Source: Gammaproteobacteria bacterium (GTDB taxonomy: Bacteria; Pseudomonadota; Gammaproteobacteria; Eutrophobiales; Eutrophobiaceae). Taken from it: a stretch of DNA of 64,000 nt. Position numbers and translations under genes: made by a program. This document shows positions 8,997 through 16,416 of the stretch, in pieces (positions within the stretch are counted from its first letter, which is position 1; each line of letters begins with the position of its first letter). The notes under the pieces were generated by a model. That model saw only the letters and a list, made by a program, of their open reading frames with translations. It was not told where the DNA came from and ran no database searches. Location of the stretch: the NCBI GenBank assembly GCA_026710545.1, contig JAPOQU010000124.1:1-64000 (forward strand), in the 5' to 3' direction.

Positions 8997-9159
8997 TTAT
9001 TACACTTATTTGGAAGAACACGCGCCCAGGCCGAGTCAAATTCATTATGGGCCGGCGGAGCGTGAAAAAATTATGAAGGCCATTATGGAGCGTAAGCGTA
9101 TTGCCCAAAACAAGCAGTCCGAAGACGCTGGTAAGCATGGAAAGAGCAACACTGATTGA
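8968..9159 (+). CDS. Probable antitoxin partner of BrnT
   Basis: A 63-residue acidic then basic protein starting MITTEDPEFDYYTYLEEHAP and ending in a charged helix (EREKIMKAIMERKRIAQNK). It overlaps the end of brnT, the position normally held by BrnA. I cannot see a convincing ribbon-helix-helix motif. The assignment therefore rests on position and size. An upstream in-frame ATG at 8944 is less likely because it extends deeper into brnT. Confidence 0.55.
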   Translation: MITTEDPEFDYYTYLEEHAPRPSQIHYGPAEREKIMKAIMERKRIAQNKQSEDAGKHGKSNTD

Positions 9160-9378
9160 TAGTTCATAGAGTTAAGACTGTTCTTTCTGGTCAGTATTGG
9201 GGTTATCGGTATTTGTGGGGAGGGTAGGGTCGGACCGCCCTAACTATCTGTTTCCATTCAGTTTATGCGCAATCTGCGCCTCTTATGTGTCCCCAGAATT
9301 ATATCCCGGAGTTTCATTGTGTTGAAATATCTACAGTAATAATACATTAATACTGGATTACTGAAAGGCAGTTCATTT

Positions 9379-9576
9379 ATGACAAAACCAGAAAAAATGA
9401 AAATAATAAAGTTAAACAATGCTCGTCTCATGACGCCCGCAGGGGAAAACTGGGAGCACTGGTTTGACGGGCCGGGAGTCTCGGATGACTTTATGACAGA
9501 ACGAGAACAACCGGAACGTGAGGAAAGAGAACTATTTTTAACAAGTGCCGGGCTTGCGTATCGAAAACCAGACTGA
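9379..9576 (+). CDS. VapB-like antitoxin without a toxin partner
   Basis: A 65-residue protein. Its C-terminal half, WEHWFDGPGVSDDFMTEREQ, matches the toxin-binding tail of VapB antitoxins. The N-terminal half (MKIIKLNNARLMTPAGENW) is a shortened, poorly conserved AbrB-like strand. No PIN-domain toxin follows; the next gene is an unrelated HTH-nucleotidyltransferase. It could be an orphan antitoxin acting in trans or a relic. Together with the vapB remnant at 8494 it shows repeated loss of VapC partners here. Confidence 0.45.
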   Translation: MTKPEKMKIIKLNNARLMTPAGENWEHWFDGPGVSDDFMTEREQPEREERELFLTSAGLAYRKPD

Positions 9577-9623
9577 TTAGCTGGAAGCAAGCTTTTAACG
9601 GCATTTTATTGTACTCATTGATC

Positions 9624-9665
9624 GTTCATTATTATTGAACTATAGTTCACTATTGATGAACTATT
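9624..9665 (+). promoter_or_regulatory. Tandem palindromic operator of the HTH-nucleotidyltransferase gene
   Basis: Two 21-base units lie head to tail (9624-9644 and 9645-9665), 17 of 21 positions identical. Each is an inverted repeat of GTTCA and TGAAC around 7 bases, and the junction forms TGAACTATAGTTCA. A -10-like TATAGA follows at 9668, leaving almost no leader before the GTG start at 9679. The winged helix encoded immediately downstream is the likely ligand, giving autoregulation. Confidence 0.6.
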
Positions 9666-9678
9666 GGTATAGATAATC

Positions 9679-10260
9679 GTGAGTCAATTAAGCGGTGCAC
9701 TCTTTACGGTTACCCAACAGAAAGTTTTGAGCCTGTTATTTACACAGCCGGATAAAAGCTTCTACGTCAAGGAAATACTGCGGTTGACAGGGATGGGGGT
9801 AGCCACAATCAAGCGCGAACTGGACCGGATGCGGGCTGCCGGCATTCTTCGAATGACAAAGATCGGAAACCAGCACCATTACCAGGCGAATCCGGACTGC
9901 CCGATTTATTTGGAATTGTCAGGATTAATAAAGAAAACTTCCGGTATCGTCGGTTCAATCAATTCGGTATTGTCCGACTTGTCGGAACAGATTGACTGGG
10001 CATTTATATACGGTTCAGTAGCCAGTAATGAAGAAACAGCAGATAGTGATATTGATTTAATGATTATCGGAGACATAAGTTTTTCCCAAGTGGTGAGTTT
10101 GCTTTATCTGGTTCAGAAAACTCTGGGCCGAGAAATCAATCCAAAGATCTATAGCAGGCAAGAATGGATACTGATGAAAAAAAGTAAGAACACTTTTGTA
10201 GAAGAATTGTTGTTGAAACCGAGACTGGATGTGATAGGTGATGGCCATGGGCTTGGATAA
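9679..10260 (+). CDS. Winged-helix / MNT-type nucleotidyltransferase fusion
   Basis: A 193-residue two-domain protein. Residues 1-85 form a winged helix (QQKVLSLLFTQPDKSFYVKEI, then GVATIKRELDRM). Residues 100-180 form a minimal nucleotidyltransferase with the motif AFIYGSVASNEETADSDIDLMIIGD, which keeps GS and the DxD metal ligands. MNT proteins of this kind act as antitoxins or as AMP-transferring enzymes on a HEPN partner. The start is GTG at 9679, close behind a tandem operator. The stop overlaps a 33-codon partner gene by 20 bases. The role is inferred from architecture and neighbours. Confidence 0.7.
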   Translation: MSQLSGALFTVTQQKVLSLLFTQPDKSFYVKEILRLTGMGVATIKRELDRMRAAGILRMTKIGNQHHYQANPDCPIYLELSGLIKKTSGIVGSINSVLSDLSEQIDWAFIYGSVASNEETADSDIDLMIIGDISFSQVVSLLYLVQKTLGREINPKIYSRQEWILMKKSKNTFVEELLLKPRLDVIGDGHGLG

Positions 10261-10342
10261 TCTGGTAGGGATATCGCTTGACAAAATCGACCCTGATGCG
10301 GCTGTAATAAAACGATTAATCTCAGCAGGCGGAATTGAATGA
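10241..10342 (+). CDS. Truncated partner of the nucleotidyltransferase (33 residues)
   Basis: A 33-codon frame, MAMGLDNLVGISLDKIDPD followed by AAVIKRLISAGGIE and a stop, overlaps the end of the nucleotidyltransferase gene. Its position and its start resemble the N-terminus of the small helical, HEPN-like partners that follow such genes, but it ends before a helical bundle could form. No continuation was found in another frame downstream. It is most likely a stub left after a nonsense mutation or deletion. Confidence 0.4.
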   Translation: MAMGLDNLVGISLDKIDPDAAVIKRLISAGGIE

Positions 10343-10380
10343 ATTGATAATCTAGTACTCAGCAAAGCACAAAATCAGTT

Positions 10381-10512
10381 ATGAATAATGAGCCCAAATT
10401 ATTTGAAGAATACTTTGTTATCTCTAAGCGTAGTAGTGCACCACTAGATGACATATGTTATCTTTATTATCAAAAGGTTGTATCAAAATGGGCTGGTTCG
10501 ACCCTATACTGA
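10381..10512 (+). CDS. Small hypothetical ORF, 43 residues
   Basis: An ATG-to-TGA frame of 43 codons fills most of the gap between the nucleotidyltransferase stub and the convergent regulator. It starts MNNEPKLFEEYFVISKRSS and ends inside a copy of the TGGTYCGACCC repeat. I see no ribosome-binding site and do not recognise the sequence. It may be a chance frame or a fragment of a gene cut by the repeat. Confidence 0.15.
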   Translation: MNNEPKLFEEYFVISKRSSAPLDDICYLYYQKVVSKWAGSTLY

Positions 10513-10800
10513 TCTCTCAAGCAGTTCACGCAGGTATGAGACGTGATTTTGAAAAGCCTGTTGTCCCGGCGCGGTAATCCCGACCCGGGTTCTGGGTTTC
10601 TTGCCGGCGAAGTCCTTTACGATCTTGATATAGCCTGCTTTCTCCAGAGTGGTCAGGTGCGCCCCCAGGTTGCCGTCCGTGGCTTCGGTAATGGTTTTGA
10701 GTCGGACAAACTCCAGCAATTCCTTGCGCGGCAGTGCGTTCAGTGCGGACATGATCCTGAGGCGCACCGACTGGTGAATGATTTCGTCGGGGGCGTTCAA
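10504..10800 (-). CDS. Winged-helix transcriptional regulator (ArsR/MarR-like, HTH_34 type)
   Basis: A 98-residue DNA-binding protein with no effector domain. VRLRIMSALNALPRKELLEF and TDGNLGAHLTTLEKAGYI make the helix-turn-helix, and KKPRTRVGITAPG the wing. It starts at TTG (10798-10800) immediately after the TGA of the upstream membrane-protein gene, so the pair is translationally coupled. Regulators of this family commonly accompany a small membrane protein and repress their own operon. The palindromic promoter at 11399-11427 is a plausible target. Confidence 0.7.
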   Translation of the reverse strand: MNAPDEIIHQSVRLRIMSALNALPRKELLEFVRLKTITEATDGNLGAHLTTLEKAGYIKIVKDFAGKKPRTRVGITAPGQQAFQNHVSYLRELLERSV

Positions 10801-11364
10801 TCAGGCTCTCCGCATCCACAGACCGCCCAAAATTAGCGCCGCACCGCCGAGTATGGAGACCATCAGCGGAAACTGGGCCGGGGTGTAGAAAAAAGCACTT
10901 GTCACCAGGATTGCCAGGACTAAGCCAGTAACCGCAAGTCTGTAACCTGTCCACAAGCCCAGGATCATATAAATTGCGGCGATCAGTATGGTGATGAATG
11001 TTTGAACTTCAACTCCGGACACTGGTGCAAAGACCAAAAACGTCATGGTAAGGAACGCAGTTAATACGGCAACAGTCGCTCCGTAACGTAATCCCTCGCT
11101 ACGCTCACTATCTTTAGGTATACGTCGCGCGTCGCTGGCGACAAGATAGCCGGTGGCGACAATACCGATAGTAACGACTGCCAGCCACGCAATGTCGGTG
11201 TGCTGCGGCGAGAAAACGCCGACTATACCGGCGATCACCCACAGCACTCCCCAGAGCAACAGGTAGGGGCTTGCCATCTCGTAGTTGAAAAGGGTCTGGC
11301 TGTGTTCGCCAGCCTGGCCTGCATCGCGTAATGCCGCTGCAGCATCATTTTTTGTTATGTTCAT
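10801..11364 (-). CDS. Six-helix membrane protein of unknown function
   Basis: A 187-residue protein with a soluble N-terminus (MNITKNDAAAALRDAGQAG) and six hydrophobic segments, beginning PYLLLWGVLWVIAGIVGVFS and ending FPLMVSILGGAALILGGLWM. The start at 11364 is supported by GGAGG seven bases upstream on the minus strand; the longer frame has no such site. It is coupled to the winged-helix regulator that follows. No catalytic or transport motif is evident, so the function remains unknown; membrane stress sensing is one guess. Confidence 0.6.
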   Translation of the reverse strand: MNITKNDAAAALRDAGQAGEHSQTLFNYEMASPYLLLWGVLWVIAGIVGVFSPQHTDIAWLAVVTIGIVATGYLVASDARRIPKDSERSEGLRYGATVAVLTAFLTMTFLVFAPVSGVEVQTFITILIAAIYMILGLWTGYRLAVTGLVLAILVTSAFFYTPAQFPLMVSILGGAALILGGLWMRRA

Positions 11365-11398
11365 GGTTTTTCCTCCGCATAAGTAACTGTCATATGGA

Positions 11399-11427
11399 AG
11401 TATAAGCATGCATTTATACTCTGTCAA
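11399..11427 (-). promoter_or_regulatory. Consensus-like promoter with embedded palindrome
   Basis: On the minus strand TTGACA (11422-11427) and TATACT (11399-11404) are separated by exactly 17 bases. An inverted repeat AGTATAA-N8-TTATACT at 11399-11420 covers the -10 box and most of the spacer. A repressor bound here would block transcription of the membrane protein and regulator operon. The co-encoded winged-helix protein is the obvious candidate. Confidence 0.65.
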
Positions 11428-11493
11428 GTAGAGTTCTCTGTAATATTTCAAAAACTGGTCCGGTTTCTGTGAAAAGCGGGTAGTATAATTCAC

Positions 11494-12243
11494 ATGGAGT
11501 GTAGAAATGTGCTGTTAACTTCAATCAAATCCATCGTCGTTTTGACCGGGGCAGGCGTATCCGCTGAATCCGGGATCAAGACATTTCGTGACAGTGGAGG
11601 CCTGTGGGAAAAATACCGCGTGGAGGAGGTGGCGTCCCTGCAAGGTTTTGCCGCCGACCCGGCACTGGTGCACAGGTTTTACAACATGCGCCGCAACAGG
11701 CTACTGCACGGAGGAATTGATCCTAATCCAGCGCACGTGGCGCTGGCTAGGCTTGATCGGGAGTTCCCGGGTGACGTTCTGCTGGTAACCCAGAACATTG
11801 ACGACCTGCATGAGCGGGCCGGATCACAGCGGTTGCTGCATATGCACGGCGAAATCCTGAAGATGCGTTGCTCCGATAGCGGTCAGGTGTATCCAATTGA
11901 TCGGGATCTGTCGGTGAAAGACCGTTGTGAATGCTGCAACGAGCCCGGCAGGCTACGTCCGAATGTTGTCTGGTTCGGCGAAATGCCTATGCAGATGGAC
12001 AGGATTTACAACGCCTTGGAGAACTGCGATTTATTCATTTCAATCGGCACCTCCGGTAATGTCTACCCCGCCGCGGGTTTCGTCCAGGTAGCCCGTGAGT
12101 CCGGCGCCCACACCGTTGAAATAAACCTGGAGCCGTCCGCGGTCGAGTCGGCCTTTCATGAACATCTATATGGCTTGGCAGGTGAGAAAGTTCCGGATTT
12201 CACGGATGAGTTGCTGAAAAATTCATTGTTTGACAAATTTTGA
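11494..12243 (+). CDS. cobB: Sirtuin NAD-dependent protein deacylase (class III)
   Basis: A 249-residue sirtuin that removes acyl groups from lysines using NAD. It shows GAGVSAESGIKTFRD (residues 19-33), TQNIDDLHERAG, catalytic His118 in HMHGE, and GTSGNVYPAAGF. Tyr63 and Arg66 (YNMR) form the pocket typical of desuccinylases and demalonylases of the CobB/SIRT5 class. The zinc-site region CSDSG and CECC resembles E. coli CobB closely. It is divergent from the membrane protein operon. In a genome rich in acyl-CoA metabolism it may reverse non-enzymatic protein acylation; that link is inference. Confidence 0.93.
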   Translation: MECRNVLLTSIKSIVVLTGAGVSAESGIKTFRDSGGLWEKYRVEEVASLQGFAADPALVHRFYNMRRNRLLHGGIDPNPAHVALARLDREFPGDVLLVTQNIDDLHERAGSQRLLHMHGEILKMRCSDSGQVYPIDRDLSVKDRCECCNEPGRLRPNVVWFGEMPMQMDRIYNALENCDLFISIGTSGNVYPAAGFVQVARESGAHTVEINLEPSAVESAFHEHLYGLAGEKVPDFTDELLKNSLFDKF

Positions 12244-12256
12244 CGCAAGCATTATA

Positions 12257-12286
12257 TTGACGATTGACGTAACTCGTCAATATATC
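12257..12286 (+). promoter_or_regulatory. higBA promoter and operator
   Basis: TTGACG (12257-12262) and TATATC (12281-12286) with an 18-base spacer form a plausible promoter. An inverted repeat ATTGACG-N5-CGTCAAT (12263-12281) lies between them. HigA antitoxins usually repress their own operon by binding such a site. Confidence 0.55.
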
Positions 12287-12296
12287 AGGATGAACT

Positions 12297-12572
12297 ATGA
12301 TAAAAGGCTTTAGGTGTAAAAAGACAAGGCGTCTGTTCGAGGGTGACCGAGTACCCGCTTTTGCCGGTTTCTTCCGACAAGCTGATAAAAGGTTGAGGAT
12401 ACTCAATGCATCAGAAACGCTGGGGGCCTTGAAAGCCTTGCCAAGTAATCAATTTGAGGTGTTATCTGGCGATAGGGCAGGACAGTACAGTATCCGTGTC
12501 AACAGACAATGGCGTATATGTTTTACGTGGGATGAAGGGGCCTTTGACGTGGAAATTGTGGATTATCACTAA
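12297..12572 (+). CDS. higB: HigB/RelE-type mRNA interferase toxin
   Basis: A 91-residue toxin beginning MIKGFRCKKTRRLFEGDRVP and ending with YSIRVNRQWRICFTWDEG followed by VEIVDYH. These are the hallmarks of the short HigB/RelE family, whose members cleave mRNA on the ribosome. It precedes its antitoxin, the usual higBA order. CAGGA lies six bases before the start. The gene appears complete. Confidence 0.88.
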   Translation: MIKGFRCKKTRRLFEGDRVPAFAGFFRQADKRLRILNASETLGALKALPSNQFEVLSGDRAGQYSIRVNRQWRICFTWDEGAFDVEIVDYH

Positions 12573-12607
12573 TTAGATGAACTAAAGACAAAGACGAGGA
12601 GATGAGT

Positions 12608-12907
12608 GTGGAAAAAGAAGCGATTCATCCAGGTGAATTTCTGGCAGATGAGTTAATTGAAATTAAGATTTCGCCAACTGAGTTATCACGTCAGATAGAT
12701 GTGCCGGCTAACCGTATTTCGCAAATAATTCGGGGTAAGCGCGATATTACCGCAGACACTGCATTACGTCTTGGCAAGTTTTTTGGAACCGGGCCGGAGC
12801 TATGGATGAATTTGCAAAAGGCGTATGAACTGGACAAGGCCAGAGCAGCACTAGGGTCGAAGATTCGCAGGATACACCGTTGGCAACCTGAAGTGCATAC
12901 CGCATAA
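12608..12907 (+). CDS. higA: HigA antitoxin, XRE-type HTH
   Basis: A 99-residue antitoxin. IHPGEFLADEL opens the protein, then a helix-turn-helix (SPTELSRQIDVPANRISQII) and the conserved GKRDITADTALRL and FFGTGPELWMNLQ. I prefer the GTG at 12608 because GAGGAG ends six bases before it; the ATG at 12602 directly abuts that sequence. It follows higB by 35 bases. HigA neutralises HigB and represses the operon. Confidence 0.88.
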   Translation: MEKEAIHPGEFLADELIEIKISPTELSRQIDVPANRISQIIRGKRDITADTALRLGKFFGTGPELWMNLQKAYELDKARAALGSKIRRIHRWQPEVHTA

Positions 12908-12938
12908 TGATGATCAACAGAATAATAGGTCAGTTACT

Positions 12939-15218
12939 ATGAATTACCGTCAGATTTTCACCTTCTCAAGACTCTGGACCATGTTCGGAGTTTCCCTTGT
13001 CGTGATGTTCGGGATACTGCTGCTGGTGGGCGGCAGGGCATTCCAGTTGGCGCCGCCCATGCCGGACGCGGTGGTCGCAACAGATGGAGATACGACGGAT
13101 GTAATTTTCACCAGTGACGATATCCGGGCCGGGCGCGACGTGTGGCGCCGTCTCGGCGGCATGGAACTGGGTTCCGTCTGGGGTCACGGCAGCTACCTGG
13201 CGCCGGACTGGACGGCCGACGTGCTGCACCGGGAGGCGCTGGCGATGCTGGATGCGGACGGAGAGTTTGACTCACTTTCCGAGCCGGCCCGTGCCGCGCG
13301 CATAGCGGAGTTTGCCGCCAGGCTGCGCGTGAATACCTACAACCCGGAGACCGGACACATTACGATCTCACCTGAGCGGGCGCAGGCTATCGATAGCGTC
13401 ATCACGCACTACCAGGCGTTGTTCGGCGGCAGTGGCGACGGCCCGGAAGCGGAGGCGCTGCGAGAAGCGTATGCCATCCCCAACGCGCCGCTTGGTTCGG
13501 ATCCGGACGAGGGTATCCGCACGCTCGTGTCCTGGTGGTGGTGGACGTCCTGGGCTGCCTCAACACTGCGTCCGGATGATACGGTCACCTATACGAATAA
13601 CTGGCCTCACGAACCGCTGGTCGACAACAAGCCCAACAGTTCCATCTTTATCTGGACGTTTGTTTCCATCGTGTTGCTCATCGCCGGTATCGGTGCGCTG
13701 TGCTGGTTCTTCCTGCGCGAACGGGAAGAATGGCAGAAGGATACCGAAATCCCCGAAGGTTACCCGGACAGGAGTCTGATTGCCGCAGCGTCACCCACCG
13801 CCTCCATGAAGGCTGTAGTCAAATATATCTGGATCGTTGCGGCCCTGCTCGGACTGCAGATTTTCCTGGGCGCGGTCACGGCCCATTACGCCGTGGAAGG
13901 CCACGAATTCTACGGCATACCGATTGCTGACATCGCCCCCTACGCGTTGACGCGCACCTGGCACGTACAACTGGCGGTGCTGTGGATAGCCACGGCCTGG
14001 CTGGGCGCGGGACTGTACCTTGGCCCGATGATCGCCGGGTCCGAACCGCCATTGCAGAAGCTGGGTGTGGATATTCTCTGGGTGGCGCTGGTGATTGCAG
14101 TACTGGGCTCGCTGACCGGTGAATGGGCGGCGCTGACCGGCAGGATGACGGACCCTGCCATGGTGTACTGGTTCGGTCACCAGGGCTACGAGTTCCTGGA
14201 TATGGGACGTTTCTGGCAAATACTGATCTTCGCCGGCCTGCTCATCTGGCTGGCGTTGATGGCCCGTTGCGTCATTCCTGCCATACGTGCGGGAGGGCCT
14301 GACAAACACCTGCTGCTGCTGCTGTTTATTTCTTCCGCGGGTATCGGGCTCCTGTTCGGCGCCGGGTTCCTGTACGATCGGGACACCCATCTCACCATCG
14401 CCGAATACTGGCGCTGGTGGGTCGTGCATCTCTGGGTGGAAGGCGTGTTCGAGGTCTTCGCCACCGCCTGGGTCGCCTGGGTATTCGTCCACATGAGGCT
14501 GTTGCGCGCGTCGACTGCAGCGGTCTATGTCATGTTCTCGGCCATGATTTTCCTGGGGGGTGGTGTCTTGGGCACGTTCCACCACCTGTATTTCGCCGGC
14601 ACGCCGGAACCTGTACTGGCGCTGGGCGCGGTGTTCTCAGCTCTTGAAGTGGTGCCGCTGGCGCTGATAGGCTTCGAGGCCCACGACCACTGGCGCGCGG
14701 AGCGCCATGCACCCTGGGTTGCCCGTTACCACCTGCCGTTGATGTTTTTCCTGGCCGTGGCGTTCTGGAACCTGGTCGGCGCCGGTGTCCTCGGTTTTCT
14801 TATCAACCCGCCCCTGGCGCTGTATTACATGCAAGGTTTGATGACGACACCGACCCACGGACACGCCGCGTTGTTCGGAGTCTACGGCATGCTGGGCATC
14901 GGCCTGCTGCTGCTGTGCCGCCGCGACCTGCCACAGGTGGAGGGCGCCTGGTCTGATCGGACCCTCAAATGGGTGTTCTGGCTGTTCAACGGGGGGCTGG
15001 CGCTGATGGTATTCGGATCGCTGCTGCCCCAGGGGATCATCCAAACGCTGGTATCGTTTGACCAGGGCTACTGGTATGCCCGTTCCCCGGAACTTCTGCA
15101 TTCGCCGGTAATGGAGGCGCTGGTCTGGTTGCGGGTGCCGGGCGACGTTGTTTTTGCGGCAGGTGCCATACTGCTCCTGGTCTTTCTCGTGCGGCTCGAA
15201 ATGCCGGCAAAGCGGTAA
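12939..15218 (+). CDS. norZ: Quinol-dependent nitric oxide reductase (qNOR)
   Basis: A 759-residue membrane enzyme of the haem-copper oxidase superfamily that reduces two NO to N2O with quinol electrons. The long N-terminal periplasmic extension after the first helix (about residues 35-215) is typical of the single-subunit qNOR rather than NorBC. Recognisable blocks are RTWHVQLAVLWIATAWLG, the histidine-containing HLWVEGVFEVFATAW, FHHLYFAGTP and TPTHGHAALFGVYGMLGIG. It stands alone with no NorR or NsrR regulator or other denitrification genes, so NO detoxification is as likely as respiration. The gene appears intact. Confidence 0.93.
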   Translation: MNYRQIFTFSRLWTMFGVSLVVMFGILLLVGGRAFQLAPPMPDAVVATDGDTTDVIFTSDDIRAGRDVWRRLGGMELGSVWGHGSYLAPDWTADVLHREALAMLDADGEFDSLSEPARAARIAEFAARLRVNTYNPETGHITISPERAQAIDSVITHYQALFGGSGDGPEAEALREAYAIPNAPLGSDPDEGIRTLVSWWWWTSWAASTLRPDDTVTYTNNWPHEPLVDNKPNSSIFIWTFVSIVLLIAGIGALCWFFLREREEWQKDTEIPEGYPDRSLIAAASPTASMKAVVKYIWIVAALLGLQIFLGAVTAHYAVEGHEFYGIPIADIAPYALTRTWHVQLAVLWIATAWLGAGLYLGPMIAGSEPPLQKLGVDILWVALVIAVLGSLTGEWAALTGRMTDPAMVYWFGHQGYEFLDMGRFWQILIFAGLLIWLALMARCVIPAIRAGGPDKHLLLLLFISSAGIGLLFGAGFLYDRDTHLTIAEYWRWWVVHLWVEGVFEVFATAWVAWVFVHMRLLRASTAAVYVMFSAMIFLGGGVLGTFHHLYFAGTPEPVLALGAVFSALEVVPLALIGFEAHDHWRAERHAPWVARYHLPLMFFLAVAFWNLVGAGVLGFLINPPLALYYMQGLMTTPTHGHAALFGVYGMLGIGLLLLCRRDLPQVEGAWSDRTLKWVFWLFNGGLALMVFGSLLPQGIIQTLVSFDQGYWYARSPELLHSPVMEALVWLRVPGDVVFAAGAILLLVFLVRLEMPAKR

Positions 15219-15264
15219 TCCTTGACCTGTCTCACCGGTGAGGCAAACAATTCAGGAGGGGAAT

Positions 15265-16395
15265 ATGGCTCTATCTCGTCGTGGGTTTCTAACACACACT
15301 ACTGTCTCGGCCGCGAGTGCGCCGCTGTTGCTGGGGTTTGGTATGGATTTCTGTGATGCCACACCATCCTCGGTCATTAATTGGTCCATGGGTTTCCCCG
15401 AGGGCGCCGTCCTGCTGAATCGTAACGAAAACCCCATCGGCCCCTCGCCATTGGCCATTGAAGCTGCCAACAAGGGTATCCCGAGGTCATTTCGCTATGC
15501 CGACCCGGACTATATCCGCGCTCTCCTTGCCGGACACCATGACATTGACAAGGACTATTTGCTGGTGGGAACGGGATCGGGTGAAATCCTCAAACTGGCG
15601 CCGCTCGTTTTTGCGCGCGAGGGTAACGTGGTATCCACGCTTGAGTCTTACCGGCAAACTCCACGCTTTGCTGAAAAGCTCGGTGCTGAAGTGAAATGGG
15701 TAAACCTGCTGAAAGAGACTAATTATGCCTATGATATAAACGGGCTCCTCAGTGCAGTGGATGCCGATACAAAACTGTTGTTCACAGTCACCCCGAATAA
15801 CCCTACCGGCACCTCATTAAGCTTCGCTGATATGCAAAAACTGGCCGATGGGTTGCCGAAGCATGTACTGCTTGTCATCGACGAAGCCTATGTCCACTTC
15901 CAGGCTGAGGGGAAAACCGGCCTCGACCTGGTGAAAGAGGGTCACCGGAATGTCCTGGCGACACGCACTTTCTCCAAGGCCTATGCGCTTGCAGGATTGC
16001 GTTGCGGTTATGGTATCGGGCATCCCGACATTATGAAAAAAATCGCTCAATTCGGTTGCGGACCTACCAGTACGAACATGGCGGGGTTTGGCGCTGCCAT
16101 TGCTTCACTCGAGGATAAGGCCCACCTGGAACGTTCAAGGACTTTTGTAAGTCAAGCCCGCGTCTATTACGAGAAGAATTTCCGGGAACTGGGAATATCT
16201 TATGTATCGGGCCCCTCGACTTTTATCCTGGCCGAATTAGGTAAAAGAACTACCGCTATCAGGGATGAACTCCGTAACAGGAAAATCTTCGTACGCGACG
16301 GAGTCGAGTGGTCGCTGCCCGATCATTTACGCATTTCCTATGGGCATGAATGGGAAAACCAGGCATTCTTCAGGGAACTTAAAAAATTGATTTAG
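15265..16395 (+). CDS. Tat-exported PLP aminotransferase (histidinol-phosphate type)
   Basis: A 376-residue fold-type I aminotransferase preceded by a twin-arginine signal (SRRGFLTHTTVSAASAP). RNENPIGPSPLA, TPNNPTG and DEAYVHF line the cofactor site, and the PLP lysine is in TRTFSKAYALAGLRCGYG. The start is ATG 15265, directly after AGGAGGGGA; the longer frame is unlikely. HisC-like enzymes normally work in the cytoplasm, so export of a folded, PLP-loaded enzyme is unusual. The next gene also has a Tat signal, and the two are probably co-transcribed. The substrate is unknown; an amino acid or amine in the periplasm is the simplest guess. Confidence 0.8.
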   Translation: MALSRRGFLTHTTVSAASAPLLLGFGMDFCDATPSSVINWSMGFPEGAVLLNRNENPIGPSPLAIEAANKGIPRSFRYADPDYIRALLAGHHDIDKDYLLVGTGSGEILKLAPLVFAREGNVVSTLESYRQTPRFAEKLGAEVKWVNLLKETNYAYDINGLLSAVDADTKLLFTVTPNNPTGTSLSFADMQKLADGLPKHVLLVIDEAYVHFQAEGKTGLDLVKEGHRNVLATRTFSKAYALAGLRCGYGIGHPDIMKKIAQFGCGPTSTNMAGFGAAIASLEDKAHLERSRTFVSQARVYYEKNFRELGISYVSGPSTFILAELGKRTTAIRDELRNRKIFVRDGVEWSLPDHLRISYGHEWENQAFFRELKKLI

Positions 16396-16416
16396 CATAA
16401 TGTCACTAATTACGCC

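Noticed and set aside
9258-9590. 110-residue minus-strand frame
   Set aside because: It overlaps the vapB-like gene with recognisable VapB tail on the other strand and has no similarity itself.
13791-14585. 264-residue minus-strand frame inside qNOR
   Set aside because: The opposite strand encodes conserved membrane helices and metal ligands; this frame is low-complexity Gln/His/Arg-rich shadow.
15231-15242. Palindrome CTCACCGGTGAG after qNOR as an operator
   Set aside because: It is only 12 bases and lies close to the stop codon without promoter elements; chance is likely.
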